Below, in pieces: positions 1 to 11,125 of a stretch of 64,000 nt of DNA. Made by a program: the position numbers and the translations under genes. The stretch spans positions 42,858,671 through 42,922,670 of the forward strand of contig NC_134399.1 of NCBI RefSeq assembly GCF_050003625.1, read 5' to 3'. Below the pieces are notes generated by a model, which saw only the letters and a list, made by a program, of their open reading frames with translations, did no database searches and was not told where the DNA came from. Each line of letters begins with the position of its first letter. The first letter of the stretch is position 1. Source of the DNA: Haematobia irritans. Taxonomy: Eukaryota > Arthropoda > Insecta > Diptera > Muscidae.

Positions 1-782
1 TCGGTTATAACGACCATCCGTTTATAACGACGGATTTTCAAAGCAAGTTTGGTTCTTAATAGTTTGTGCATGCGCAAGCATTCGCTTAGAACGACTCCGG
101 TTTTAGCGACCATCTGCTTTTAACGACCAATTTGCACGTCTGCTTTGGAATGGATATTCGGTTATAACGACGATGTAAGTTCTGTGTACTAATTTTTATT
201 TTTTTCATTCCATTTTTTGTCGTCAGCCAATACTAAATAAAGAAACATATACTGCAGGGAATCACAGAATTTGTTTTCGACTATCCCAAACAGAGGTACA
301 AATGACAAAGAAGAAATATTCAAACCAGGACTGGGATGAGTTCGTAAATGTCGATGAAAACGTCGTGACATCAGAAGAGCCTTCATTGAGAGAAATATTG
401 GAGAACACAAAAGAAAATGATGAAACTCACAGCGATAATGAACCAGATGACGAAGATGAGCCAATCAAAATTCCAACTAGGACAGACCCTTGAGTGCGGT
501 GCACACATTAAAACAGTAATTACGATTTGGGGGTTCTGATATATCAGAGAGTTTATATAGTTCCGTTGAAATTATTGAAAGTAAATTATTAAAAGAAATT
601 CTTGTAAGTAGAAAACAAACCACAATTCTAAACTATTTCCAATCTCAATAAATATGAATATACACGATAAAAAAAAAAAAAAACTTAAAAATATTGTGTA
701 CACTTATTTGGATACAACGACGTTCGGTTATAACGACGTATAATTTCGGTCCCTTGGCGGTCGCTATAACCGAATTTTACTG
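1..782 (+). mobile_element. pogo/Tigger-like DNA transposon remnant (left end cut by window)
   Basis: The first 180 bp repeat the motif TTATAACGAC several times. The last 90 bp hold the same motif inverted and end TTTTACTG followed by TA, as expected for a TA-inserting pogo/Tigger end. The two ends read as related inverted repeats. An A-rich tract lies at about 669-684. Only about 0.5 kb of interior remains, so most of the element is deleted. Family assignment rests on the TA flank, the terminal motif and the acidic C-terminal reading frame at 302-493. Confidence 0.55.
302..493 (+). pseudogene. Putative C-terminal tail of a pogo/Tigger-type transposase
   Basis: A 63-codon frame, very acidic in its second half (runs of Asp and Glu), begins with MTKKKYSNQDWDEFVNVDEN. 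Short acidic tails with a W-x-x-(F/Y)-hydrophobic-x-(V/D)-D-x-x (WDEFVNVDEN) pattern followed by TSE occur at the C-terminus of pogo/Tigger/CENP-B-like DDE transposases. No catalytic DDE core is present upstream, only terminal-repeat sequence, so the element has lost its transposase core. The ATG may be fortuitous. It lies between the two inverted ends of the host element, which fits a transposase remnant. An alternative is a chance frame. Confidence 0.4.
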
Positions 783-1301
783 TATTTATTTATATAAAAG
801 TATTCATTCATTTCGGGGGGGTTTGATCCCCCACATCCCCCCCCCCCTGAATACGGCCTTGTATGTTAGAATTTATAATATATTTCTGGTGCTTTTTGCT
901 CTTCGGGATTTGGCATCACTGTTCGAAATCATTTCTAAATGCAATATATTCGTATCTTTATGCTTCACAAAGAACTTTATGGAACAAGGTATAAAAATAA
1001 CAACTAAGTTTTTAAAATAGTTTTCATTGAAACTAATTAAGAATTTGTAAATTCAAAAATTTTAATATTCAAATAAAATGTTATGTTTAGAAAGAAAATT
1101 ATTATATTATAACAATTATTTGTAAACCGTTTGTTCAATGTCCAAATTCAATTAGAGTTATATGTTAAATGGGTATTCCCAAAAGTGTAATTCTTTTGTT
1201 TGCAGTTTTGTAATCGGTATGATTACAGCTTATCAATGTTTTTAAGACAAACTGACAATTTTTTGACTACACACACGCTTTTCATTTGTTTACAGTTTAA
1301 A
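783..1301. other. AT-rich spacer with G/C homopolymer runs
   Basis: No gene seen. A G run at about 816-822 and a C run at about 837-847 flank the sequence TTTGATCCCCCACAT, possibly the eroded end of another repeat. The rest is AT-rich and featureless. Confidence 0.5.
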
Positions 1302-1502
1302 ATTTTCATTTCGAAGGAGGAATGGCGAGGATTCCCAGGCAAAGTCATAGAGTTATGGAATTATATGTGGTACATTCGTCGAAAAGATATTGGACCCGGC
1401 ATGGAGCCGCGCACCTTCGCCTGTTTAGATGATGTTACTGTGGTTGGAGAAGTTTTCCAAACTCTCGGTAACGCCAACCTTAAAATAAACCCTGAAAAGT
1501 GA
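1302..1502 (+). pseudogene. Fragment of an LTR-retrotransposon (gypsy-type) reverse transcriptase
   Basis: The frame reads IGPGMEPRTFACLDDVTVV, then EVFQTLGNANLKINPEK. This matches the order of reverse transcriptase palm motifs in Ty3/gypsy-like elements: a (Y/F)-L-D-D catalytic box, a helix ending VF--L--ANLK-NPEK. The catalytic box starts with Cys instead of Tyr or Phe. The stretch that normally separates the LDD box from the VFQTL helix is shortened, pointing to an internal deletion. No LTR, protease or integrase sequence was found nearby, so this is a dead scrap. The residues before IGPG could not be assigned. Confidence 0.55.
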
Positions 1503-2726
1503 GAATCATTTAACCCATTACCGCCCTCTGTGCCCTATGAAGACACCTGTTTAACGCCATACAACTATGAACTTCCCGTTATGTTTGTAATCGTAAATAC
1601 ATTTATGACAGCTATATCCCTGTAGGAAATTGAGCTGGCTTTAAGCTAACAAATGGTTAATCAAAACTGAGTCGCAGGTGACTCAAAAGATCACTCATTT
1701 CCCATGTAAAATCCTATTCAGATTTAACACGTGTTGTCATTGGAAAGAGTCAGTTCTCACTCAACTCTGCATAAGTTTGAGTTAAGCAAAAGTTAGCTCA
1801 ATATTAGTTAGCTTTTGGCTGATAATACGTAAGGACACTATAGGTTAGCTTCTAACTGATTAGTTTATGGTGAGCTATCTGGTTAATAAAAATATTTTTT
1901 ATTTATTATTTTCCATTCATTTTATTCGGAAGTAAATAAAAGCTTATTCAGTCTTTGTAACTGTATTACAAGGAATAAAATGTAAGATATAATATAACGC
2001 AAATATAAGTTCTGGTAATATTAGGCTTGAATGTTGTTTTAATTTCTTTCGAATTTCTTTCCTTTGAGATTGTGTTGTAGCTCGCTGACTGGAAGTGGGC
2101 TTCATCAGGGAACTCCAAAAGCCTTGAAAGCATTTCTCTGGATATTTTCCTCTATTACAAAGAATTGCATCTAAAAAATAACAATAATAATATATAAGAA
2201 GAAAATGATCAATTGTTTTACTACAATACCCATTAAGATCAGTACTATGTTCGCTTTTCGCGGGTACTTTATTAAAGCAGATAAATTAACTTAATTTCTT
2301 GTTCCTCTAGATTTCGGCAAGACTTTACAGGAATATGTTTGTTTTCATTTATAATTTTTATTATTTACGGAAATCGCGAAAATAAAGTGGGTTTAAACTT
2401 GAAAACCGAGCATAGTACCAACCTTTAGGTTTTGTACGGAGTTTCGTTGCGGAAACTGAACATAGTACTTGCCTTTAAACAGCAAACAGCCCATTGAAAA
2501 ATATATTCGGAGTTTCCATTTATACCGTCAATGATACCACTATGATGGGTTCTACATAAAAAATACAAATTTCAATTATTAAATTGCATTTTAGTTAAAC
2601 ATTTAAATGCTACTTACCGCAATCGATCGAAAAAATGCAAATGTCCTCTGAAATCACAATATTTATTTAAAAATCCAAATGACATTTATAGCAGTGAATA
2701 TATTTTTTGTTTATTTATTTGATTTT
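1503..2726. other. AT-rich non-coding stretch with repeated GAGTTA/TAACTC motifs
   Basis: No gene seen. Between about 1660 and 1900 the sequence repeats short forms of GAGT(T/C)A and AGTTAGC, and similar motifs (TGAGTGA, GTAACTCA, GAGTTAG) reappear at 4410-4495 on the far side of the family B insertion. This may be one older element split by that insertion. Confidence 0.3.
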
Positions 2727-4378
2727 TATACCCTTCACCACTACTGTGGTACAGGGTATAATAAGTTTGTGCATTTGTATGTAACGCCAAGAAGGAAAAG
2801 TCTGAGACCCATCGTTTAGTATACCGATCGTCTTAGAATTAAATTCTGAGTCGATTTAGCGATGTCTGTCTGTCTGTCTGTTGATGTATTTTTGTGTGCA
2901 AAGTACAGCTCGCAGTTTTAGTCCGATTGTCCTAAAATTTGGTATGGGGTCCTGTTTCGGCTCAAAGACGATCCCTATTGATTTTGGAAAAAATCGGTTC
3001 AGATTTAGATATAGCTGCCATATATATTTTTCACCGATCTGGTCATAATTGGCGTGTATATCAACCGATCTTCCTCAAATTCCGTACATCCGAATATTTT
3101 ATGAGTCTCGAAAAACTTGCAAAATATCAGCCAAATCGGTTCAGATTTAGATATAGCTCCCATATATAGCTTTCGCCCGATTTACACTCATTTGCCCACA
3201 GAGGCCAATTTTTTGCTCCGATTTAGTTGAAATTTTGCACAGGGAGTATAATTAGCATTGTAGCTATGCGTGCCAAATTTAGTTGAAATCGGTTCAGATT
3301 TAGATATAGCTCCCATATATAGCTTTCGCCCGATTCACACTCAAATGACCACAGAGGCCAATTTTTTGCTCCGATTTAGTTGAAATTTTGCATAAGGAGT
3401 AGAATTAGCGCTGTAACTATGCGTGCCAAATTTGTTTGAAATCGGTTCAGATTTGGATATATCTCCCATATAAAGCTTTCGCCCGATTTACACTCATATG
3501 ACCACAGAGGCCAATTTTTAACTCCGATTTAGTTGAAATTTTGCACAGGGAGTATAATTAGCATTGTAGATATGCGTGCCAAATTTGGTTGAAATCGGTT
3601 CAGATTTAGATATAGCTCCCATATATAGCTTTCGCCCGATTTACACTCATTTGCCCACAGAGGCCAATTTTTTGCTCCGATTTAGTTGAAATTTTGCATA
3701 AGGAGTAGAATTAGCGCTGTAACTATGCGTGCCAAATTTGTTTGAAATCGGTTCAGATTTGGATATATCTCCCATATAAAGCTTTCGCCCGATTTACACT
3801 CATATGACCACAGAGGCCAATTTTTAACTCCGATTTAGTTGAAATTTTGCACAGGGGGTAGAATTAGCATTGTAGCTATGCGTGCCAAATTTGGTTGAAA
3901 TCGGTTCAGATTTAGATTTAGCTCCCATATATATGTTTTTCTGATTTCGACAAAAATGGTCAAAATACCAACATTTTCCCTGTTAAATCGCCACTGCTTA
4001 CTCGAAAAGTTGTAAAAACGACTCTAATTTTCCTAAACTTCTAATGCATATATATCGAGCGATAAATCATAAATAAACTTTTGCGAAGTTTTCTTCAAAT
4101 TGCTCCAGATTTAAATGTTTCCCATATTTTTTTACTAACATTGTGTTCCACCCTAGTGCATTAGCCGACTTAAATTTTGAGTTTATAGATTTTTTAGAAG
4201 TCTATCAAATTCTGTCCAGATCGAGTGATATTTAAATGTATGTATTTGGGACAAACCTTTATATATAGCCCCCAACTCATTTGACGGATGTGATATGGTA
4301 TCGAACATTTAGATCTATAAAGTGGTGCAGGGTATAATATAGTCGGCCCCGCCCGACTTTAGACTTTCCTTACTTGTT
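2727..4378 (+). mobile_element. Family B Helentron/DINE-like non-autonomous repeat, copy 1
   Basis: It starts TTTATACCCTTCACCACTACT with a short palindromic GGGTATAATAAG. Next come GAGTCGATTTAGCGATGTC, a (GTCT)n tract at about 2862-2881, and a tandem array whose CGGTTCAGAT motif recurs at 3137, 3290, 3443, 3596, 3749 and 3902 (exactly 153 bp each time). It ends with the hairpin GTCGGCCCCGCCCGAC at 4342-4357 and CTTTCCTTACTTG. This layout resembles dipteran DINE-1/mini-me (Helentron-associated) elements. It has no coding capacity. Confidence 0.75.
3130..3925 (+). repeat. 153-bp tandem array of family B
   Basis: Five full steps of exactly 153 bp separate successive CGGTTCAGAT motifs. Units differ by scattered substitutions but not in length. 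Units alternate between two subtypes (ACTCATTTGCCC versus ACTCATATGACC, and GGATATATCTCC versus AGATATAGCTCC), suggesting that part of the array grew by duplicating a two-unit block. Confidence 0.85.
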
Positions 4379-5159
4379 TCTATTACTTTATTTTTCTTAC
4401 ATAGGCGTCAACTTTGAGTGAACAAAAAGGTAACTCATTACTGATCGAGAAGAAGTGATTCTTCAATTGACTCAAGGCTGCATAAATATTGAGTTAGACG
4501 AAAGTCCCAGTGCCCCAAACAGAATGTGTAGGCGGTGAAGCGTTTGGTCTTGTAGCCAATGAAGAGAAAGCACGATATATCCGTAAATGCGCATTGTAGG
4601 CACTACCTACGATATACCGCAATGCCGAACGGACCGGGGAAATCGATTTGCTGGTTGCCAGAATAGGACCTCGCATGCGAATTCTTGGTTTGTGGGTGAA
4701 AGAAGGGTGACGTTATTTCCTGCGCATTAAAATATTTGCACGGTCACTATTAATGAGTTTCTCGAAGAACGAGAGATTGTGTGACAATTGGTAGCACCTC
4801 GTTTTTATCTCTTCTTTTATGGAATTGAAAATAAATTTTATGATAAGTAAAATTTATTTATACCGTCTGAAATTCAGTTTGCAATGCATGTGTAATGTAG
4901 CTGATGCCTATAAAAGGAGAGGCCTCTGTTTTACAGGTTGAGAAAACAATTTAATAAAGGTTAACTCGAAAAAAGTTTTTAAAACTTTTTATTATTTCAC
5001 CTTCCCTCATATATTTTTCACCTCCACGGGATTTATTTAGTTATCAGCACTTTTTCTGTAATAAAAGATATAGAAGAAATTATTCTATTTTTTACTTTTC
5101 ACCCAGATGAAAGAAGGATACCTTTCGGATTTAAAATAGTGGAAGGTAGTTGTAGCGGT
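4379..5159. other. Non-coding stretch with promoter-like TATA box and AATAAA
   Basis: No gene seen. TATAAAAGG at 4909-4917 and AATAAA at 4953-4958 sit close together, which could be an LTR fragment or chance. No second LTR or primer-binding site was found. Confidence 0.25.
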
Positions 5160-5680
5160 ATTTATTGCAGTAAACTAGGAGCACGAGAGTCAAACATGTT
5201 AGATAGGATTATTGTAAACCGTCGAACTGAGCGGACGTGTTTTTTTATTAATTAGATTAATTAAATTTACCGTAATAGGTACTCAAGTGTTGTGGTAGAA
5301 CATGCAACGAAATTCAACGCCATATATTGAACCGCCAATTTCAGGGCCCAGAGGATGGTTTTCGACTGAAGTTACTAATCTGTGCAATGACCAAGAGTTA
5401 GGCCCTATTAGTCAACCTGTAGACGGGTCGACAGCCTGCGACACCTCTTTGGCAAGTCGAATCTTTCTTGAATTAACGACATTAATAGGTGGTAAACCCT
5501 ACAGAAAAAGGTTCAAAGAAGGCAGAGATGCTTTTTGTTTATCCTACAGAAATTAGGACCAATCAAACACGTTGTCGGCTGAGATGACGACATGGAAGAA
5601 CACCTCGGCTATTGCCTAAACAAATTTGCAAGCATTTAAAAACCCTTTTTCGGGAGGTCCAAGTGTAGTTCACTTTGGGT
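5160..5680 (+). mobile_element. 5' fragment of the RNase H-type LINE (same family as 44450-51255)
   Basis: The sequence from about 5215 (GTCGAACTGAGCGGACGTG) parallels 44460 onward (ATCGAACTGAACGGACATG). Both then run through an untranslated leader into an ORF beginning MQRNS. The copy breaks off after about 460 bp, so it is a truncated or deleted LINE. Confidence 0.65.
5302..5556 (+). pseudogene. LINE ORF1 N-terminal fragment
   Basis: The 84-codon frame starts MQRNSTPYIEPPISGPR. It aligns with the ORF1 start at 44554 (MQRNSKPSTGLLTSGPS), sharing SGP, S-EV-NL, PIS-P-D-ST and LASR-F. ORF1 proteins of jockey/I/LOA-group LINEs bind the element RNA and assemble its particle. Only the N-terminus survives; no zinc-knuckle region follows. 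Two related copies starting at the same Met support this as the true ORF1 start. It ends at an early stop, and the following sequence (ACCAATCAAACACGTTGTC) still resembles the other copy (GATCTGTCAACCCAAGCAAG), so this is decay rather than a clean end. Confidence 0.55.
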
Positions 5681-6117
5681 TTAGTGAATTAGCCGAATTT
5701 ATTCTGATAATTGGTTGATAGGTTTGTTGCAAGTAGAGGATGTTGATGAGAAATGTGGCATCCAACCGTCTATAAATTTGACAAGCATATTTTTCCTCTG
5801 TTAGTTAAGCTACACTTTTAGTTTAGTCAATGCATGGTTTTAAGCTGAAATCAAAAACAAATTTTATATTTATTTGTAAACAGTTGTTATAATTAAAATC
5901 AAACATTTGTACTTAGAAGGGCTTAAGGCCTCAGCTGCTATACCTCTGTATAAGATTATAATATAATTTATTACATTATAATTGTTGGAGTTTCATACCA
6001 ATATTTCATAAAATTGTTGAATTTCCCTATATTGAATTAGTCTGTTCTAAAAATTAACATATGCCAAATGAGTTCATCACAGTTGTAATATAAAGTAAAT
6101 GTATTGTGTAAATATCG
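5681..6117. other. AT-rich spacer
   Basis: Nothing recognisable on either strand. It ends at the TA into which the mariner element inserted. Confidence 0.5.
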
Positions 6118-6119
6118 TA

Positions 6120-7382
6120 ACAGGTTGGTTGATAAGTCCCCGGTCTGACACATAGATGGCGTCGCTAGTATTAAATGCATATTATTTTTATATAGTACCA
6201 ACCTTCAAATAATTCGTGTCAAAATTTTACGTCTGTAAGTCAATTAGTTTGTGAGATAGAGCGTCTTTTGTGAAGCAACTTTTGTTATTGTGAAAAAATG
6301 GAAAAAAAGGAATTTCGTGTTTTGATAAAATACTGTTTTCTGAAGGGAAAAAATACGGTGGAAGCAAAAACTTGGCTTAATAATGAGTTTTCGGACTCTG
6401 ACCCAGGGAAATCAACAATAAGTGATTGGTATGCAAAATTCAAGCGTGGTGAAATGAGCAGGGAGGACGGTGAACGCAGTGGACGCCCGAAAGAGGTGGT
6501 TACCGACGAAAACATAAAAAAAAATCCACAAAATGATGAAGTTGATCGAGATAGCAGAGGCCTTAAAGATATCAAAGGAACGTGTTGGTCATATTTTTCA
6601 TCAATATTTGGATATGCGGAAGCTCTGTGCAAAATGGGTGCCGCGCGCGCGAGCTCACATTTGACCAAAATCAACAACGTGTTGATGATTCTGAGCGGTG
6701 TTTGCAGCTGTTAACTCGTAATACACCCGAGTTTTTCCGTCGATATGTGACAATGGATGAAACATGGCTCCATCACTACACTCCTGAGTCCAATCGACAG
6801 TCGGCTGAGTGGACAGCGACCGGTGAACCGTCTCCGAAGCGTGGAAAGACTCAAAAGTCCGCTGGCAAAGTAAAGGCCTCTGTTTTTTGGAATTCGCATG
6901 GAATAATTTTTATCGATTATCTTGAGAAGGGGAAAACCATCAACAGTGATGGTGTTATTGGAGCATTTGAAGGTCGAAATCGCGGCAAAACGGCCCCATA
7001 TGAAGAAGAAAAGGTGTTGTTCCACGAAGACAACGCACCGTGCCACAAGTCATTGAGAACAATGGCAAAAATTCATGAATTGGGCTTCGAATTGCTTCCC
7101 CACCCACCGTATTCTCCAGATCTGGCCTCCAGCGACTTTTTCTTGTTCTCAGACCTCAAAAGGATGCTCGCAGGGAAAAAATTTGGCTGCAATGAAGAGG
7201 TAATCGCCGAAACTTAGGCCTATTTTGAAGCGAAGGAGTACTACCAAAATGACATCAAAAAATTGGAACCTCGTTATAATCGTTGTATCGCTCTTGAAAG
7301 GAACTATTTGGAATAGTAAAAACGAATTTTGACAAAAAATGTGTTTTTCTTTGTTAGACCGGGGACTTATCAGCCAACCAGT
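6120..7382 (+). mobile_element. Himar-like mariner (irritans subfamily), inactive
   Basis: The element is 1263 bp, starting ACAGGTTGGTTGATAAGTCC and ending with its complement (GGGGACTTATCAGCCAACCAGT), between TA dinucleotides at 6118-6119 and 7383-7384. Length, terminal repeats and transposase sequence match the Himar1 type first named from the horn fly. It is dead: its transposase is frameshifted and has a premature stop. Confidence 0.92.
6298..7316 (+). pseudogene. Himar-like mariner transposase, broken (DD34D)
   Basis: This gene encoded the cut-and-paste transposase of the mariner element around it. It begins MEKKEFRVLIKYCFLKGKNT. Reading continues in frame 1 until an A-run near 6514-6523, resumes in frame 2 (ERVGHIF region from about 6575), and then in frame 3 from about 6640 after a CG-repeat slip (GCCGCGCGCGCG). 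At least two frameshifts are therefore needed, and the frame-3 part ends at a TAG at 7215-7217, about 33 codons before the expected C-terminus. All three catalytic aspartates survive: MDET (Asp codon 6756-6758), HEDN (7029-7031) and the SSD of YSPDLASSD (7134-7136), with 34 residues between the last two. The region around 6950-6990 also differs from Himar1 and may carry compensating indels. Confidence 0.92.
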
Positions 7383-7737
7383 TATGTAATAATTCCATAT
7401 TTACTTCGTGCCCATCAAATGTACCAACGCAGATATCTTGTAACTGCAAATAAAAATAAATTATACCATATGTCAAAATGCAGAACAAACAAGTATATAC
7501 GGCCGTAAATTCGGCCAGGCCGAAGCTTATGTACCCTCCATCATGGATTGCGTAAAAACTTTTTCTAAACACTGCCATCCACAATCGAATTACTTAAGTT
7601 GCGGTAACGCTTGCCGATGGCAAGGTATCTTAAAACCTCCTAACACCATCTTCTAAATTGTATGTAAGTCCATACGTGGTATATATTAAATCAAAAAAGA
7701 TCGATCCAATACGTATATAATTCAGTTTGACAAAGTA

Positions 7738-8080
7738 GACATAAAATTTTGACAAAATTTTCTACAGAAATAAAATTTTAACAAAATTTTCTATAAAAAT
7801 AAAATTTTCTATAGAAATAAAAATTTTGACAAAATTTTCTATAGAAATAAAATCTTGGTAGATTATTTTTGGCTCGAGTGGCAACCATGATTATGAACCG
7901 AATAAAATTTTAACAAAATTTTCTATAGAAATAAAATTTTGACAATGATGAAAATTTTATTGTGAACCGAATAAAATTTTAACAAAATTTTCTCTAGAAA
8001 TAAAATTTTGACAAAATTTTCTATAGAAATAAAATTTTGACAAAATTTTCTATATAAATAAAATTTTGGTAGATTAATTT
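7738..8080. repeat. 28-bp AT-rich tandem array of family A
   Basis: The unit is roughly AATAAAATTTTGACAAAATT followed by TTCTATAG. It is repeated many times and interrupted twice by TGGCAACCATGATTATGAACCG-like sequence. Related arrays lie at 29030-29520, 50047-50380, 52745-53025, 11650-11890 and 27540-27760. Confidence 0.8.
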
Positions 8081-8239
8081 TGGCTCTAGTGGCAACCATG
8101 GTTATGAACCGATATGGACCAATTTTTGAGTGATTGGACCAATTGTTGTATGGTTGTTAGCAACCATATACTAACACCACGTTCCTAATTTGAACCGGAT
8201 CGGATGAATTTTGCTCCTCCAAGAGGCTCCGGAGGTCAA

Positions 8240-9345
8240 ATCTGGAGAACGTTTTATATGGGGGCTATATATAATTATGGACCGATATGGACCAATTCTG
8301 GCACGGTTGTTAAAGATCATATACTAACACCATGTTCAAAATTACAACCGGATTGGATGAAATTTGCTTCTCTTGGAGACTTCGCAAGCCAAATCTGGGG
8401 ATCGGCTTATATGGGGGCTATATATAATTATGAACCGATGTGGACCAATTTTTGCATGGTTATTAGAGACCATATAACAATACCAAGTACCAAATTTCAG
8501 CCGGATCGGATGCAATTTGCTTCTCTTTGGGGCTTCGGAAGCCAAATCTGGAGATCGGTTTATATGGGGTCCATATATAATTATGGACCGATGTGGACCA
8601 ATTTTTGCATGGTTATTAGAGACCATATACCAACATCATGTACCAAATTTCAGCCGGATCGGATGAAATTTGCTTCTCTTTGAGGCTCCGCAAGCCAAAT
8701 CTGGGGATCGGTTTATATGGGGGCTATATATAATTATGGACCGATGTGCACCAGTTTTTGCATGATTGTTAGAGACCATCTACCAACACCATGTACCAAA
8801 TTTCAGCCGGATCGGATGAAATATGCTTCTCTTAGAGGCTCCACAAGCCAAATCTGGGGATCGGTTTATATGGGGGCTATATATAATTATGGACCGATGT
8901 GGACCAAGTTTTGCACGTTTGTTAGAGACCATCTACCAAAACCATGTACAAAATTTCAGCCGGATCGCATGAAATATGCTTCTCTTAGAGGCTCCACAAG
9001 CCAAATCTGGGGATCGGTTTATATGGGGGCTATATATAATTATGGACCGATGTGGACCAATTTTTGCATGATTGTTAGAGACCATCTACCAACACCATGT
9101 ACTAAATTTCAGCCGGATCGGATGAAATATGCTTCTCTTAGAGGCTCCACAAGCCAAATCTGGGGATCGGTTTATATGGGGGCTATATATAATTATGGAC
9201 CGATGTCGACCAATTTTTGCATGGTTGTTAGAGACCAGATACCAACACCATATACCAAATTTCAGCCGGATCGGATGAAATATGCTTCTGTTAGAGGCTC
9301 CACAAGCCAAATCTGAGGGTCCCTTTATATGGGGGCTATACGTAA
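8240..9345. repeat. 153-bp tandem array of family A
   Basis: The motif TATATGGGG recurs at 8408, 8561, 8714, 8867, 9020, 9173 and 9326, exactly 153 bp apart each time. Because 153 is 51 codons, both strands show long open frames with a 51-residue period (for example GAIYNYGPMWTNF on plus, NNHAKIGPHRSIIIY on minus). These frames are by-products of the repeat, not genes. Confidence 0.9.
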
Positions 9346-9947
9346 AAGTGGACCGATATGGCCCATTTTCAATACCATCCGACCTACATCGATAACAACT
9401 ACTTGTGCCAAGTTTCAAGTCGATAGCTTGTTTCGTTCGGAAGTTAGCGTGATTTCAACAGACGGACGGACGGACGGACGGACGGACATGCTTAGATCGA
9501 CTCAGAATTTCACCACGACCCAGAATATATATACTTTATGGGGTCTTAGAGCAATATTTCGATGTGTTACAAACGGAATGACAAAGTTAATATACCCCCA
9601 TCCTATGATGGAGGGTATAAAAACCGGTACATTTTTTTCAATTAAAGGGTGATACGGTCAAAATTTGGTCAAGGGAAAACGCGTGTAAATCGGTGAAATC
9701 GTTTATTTAAAAAATCAAATTAAATTTCTTTTTCAAGTTCAATTAGCATAAAATTCAGGAAAAATATTCAGTTAGGCTTTCGCTTTTCCAAATCCACCTT
9801 CTTCGCCGCAGAAAGTCAGTTTGCCTTGAACCGCTGCTCGTCCTTAGCAGTTTTTTTGGTCTTCTTTAGGTTCCGCTTGACAATAGCCCAGTATTTCTCA
9901 ATTGGGCGGAGCTCTGGCGTGTTGGGAGGGTTCTTGCCTTGGGAACA

Positions 9948-10034
9948 TGGTTGCCGCATCCATTTAATGCTTATCTTGAGTAGGTAATTGTCGTGAAAAC
10001 CATGGATTTTGTCTTTGTAAAAATAATTTTCGGG
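9948..10034. other. Filler between duplicated right ends of the DD37E element
   Basis: This sequence is absent from the intact copy. On the minus strand it is open and leads directly into the transposase codons for KNPPNTPE, so it may come from a diverged relative or from gap repair. Confidence 0.4.
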
Positions 10035-10207
10035 CGGTCAAAATTTGGTCAAGGGAAAACGCGTGTAAATCGGTGAAATCGTTTATTTAAAAAATCAAAT
10101 TAAATTTCTTTTTCAAGTTCAATTAGTATAAAATTCAGGAAAAATATTCAGTTAGGCTTTCGCTTTTCCAAATCCGAATTGCCGGGCCTCACGCTTGACA
10201 CCTGCCA

Positions 10208-11125
10208 TCAGATTTTGTACAGCCACCTTGTCCACCTTCTTTGCCGCAGAGAGCCAGTTTGCCCTGAACTGCTGCTCGTCCTTAGCAGTTTTTTGGTCTT
10301 TTTTAGGTTCCGCTTGACAATAGCCCAGTATTTCTCAATTGGGCGGAGCTCTGGCGTATTGGCGGCGTACAACTCCATGGCCTTTTTACCGTAATGGCAA
10401 GATGCCAAATCCGGCCAAAACAGTACGGAACAACCGTGTTTCTTCAGGAAAGGCAGCAGACATTTATTCAAACACTCTTTCACGTAAATTTCTTGGTTGA
10501 CAGTCCCGGAAGCTATGAAAATGCTGCTTTTCAAGCCACAGGTACAGATGGCTTGCCAAACCAGATATTTCTTTACGAACTTTGACAGTTTTATGTGCTT
10601 GAAAATATCCGCTACCTTTCCTCTTCCTTTTGCCGTATAAAACTCCTGTCCCGGAAGCTGCTTGTAGTCGGCTTTGACGTAGGTTTCGTCGTCCATTACC
10701 ACGCAGTCAAACTTTGTCAGCATCTTCGTGTACAGCCTCCGGGATCGCGCTTTGGCCGTCGTATTTTGTTTATCATCGCGATTTGGAGTCACTACTGTCT
10801 TGTAAGTCGATAGTCCGGCTCGTTTTTTGGCTCGATGCACGGTTGTAGACGATACACCCAGCTTATTTGCGGCATCTCGGAGAGAGAGGTTTCGCTTGAA
10901 ACTACCGGCAACTCTCTTTGTCGTCTCAGCGGCTTCCGGTTTTCGATTTCCCCCCGATCCAGACTTCCTGGCTGTCAACAAACGTTCCCCAAACACTTTA
11001 ATTACATTTGTAACGGTTGATTTGGCAACTTTTAGCGATTTTGCCAGCTTTGCGTGCGAGTAGCTCGGATTTTCGCGATGAGCGAGCAAAATTTTGATAC
11101 GCTGCTCTTCTTGCTTGGACGGCAT
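10208..11125 (-). pseudogene. DD37E-type Tc1/mariner transposase, broken copy
   Basis: It encodes the transposase of the surrounding element and aligns along its length with the intact 330-residue protein at 19659-20651. Start Met is at 11125 (MPSKQEEQRI). The paired helix-turn-helix region and first catalytic motif (VVMDDET) are kept. Defects are a two-residue loss (KRNLSL versus KRNPNLSL), a 13-residue in-frame deletion that joins AAN directly to TPELRPIE and so destroys the 37-residue spacing between the second Asp and the Glu, and a frameshift in the K-rich C-terminus (KKTKKLL...). It should not be catalytically competent. Confidence 0.9.

Larger units (their letters stand above)
7487..9624 (-). 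mobile_element. Family A Helentron/DINE-like repeat, copy 1
   Basis: Read on the minus strand it starts GGGTATA near 9624, has a (GTCC)n tract at 9464-9487, a 153-bp tandem array, a 28-bp array, and ends with the palindrome TTCGGCCTGGCCGAA (7510-7524) followed by ACTTGTTT. The same order occurs at 28557-30752, 52517-54162 and (plus strand) 47678-50616. Confidence 0.75.

Noticed and set aside
4909..4958. TATAAAAGG plus AATAAA as a solo LTR
   Set aside because: No TG...CA boundaries, target duplication or second copy could be seen, so it is noted only as a promoter-like sequence.
8204..9316. Long plus- and minus-strand frames with a 51-residue repeat
   Set aside because: They arise because the 153-bp tandem unit is divisible by three and happens to lack stops on both strands. 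They recur in every family A copy and have no start context or known domain.
9464..9487. Tandem GACG/GACA tracts as possible CRISPR-like or satellite arrays
   Set aside because: They are the short (GTCY)n tract at a fixed place in each DINE-like element, with no spacers.
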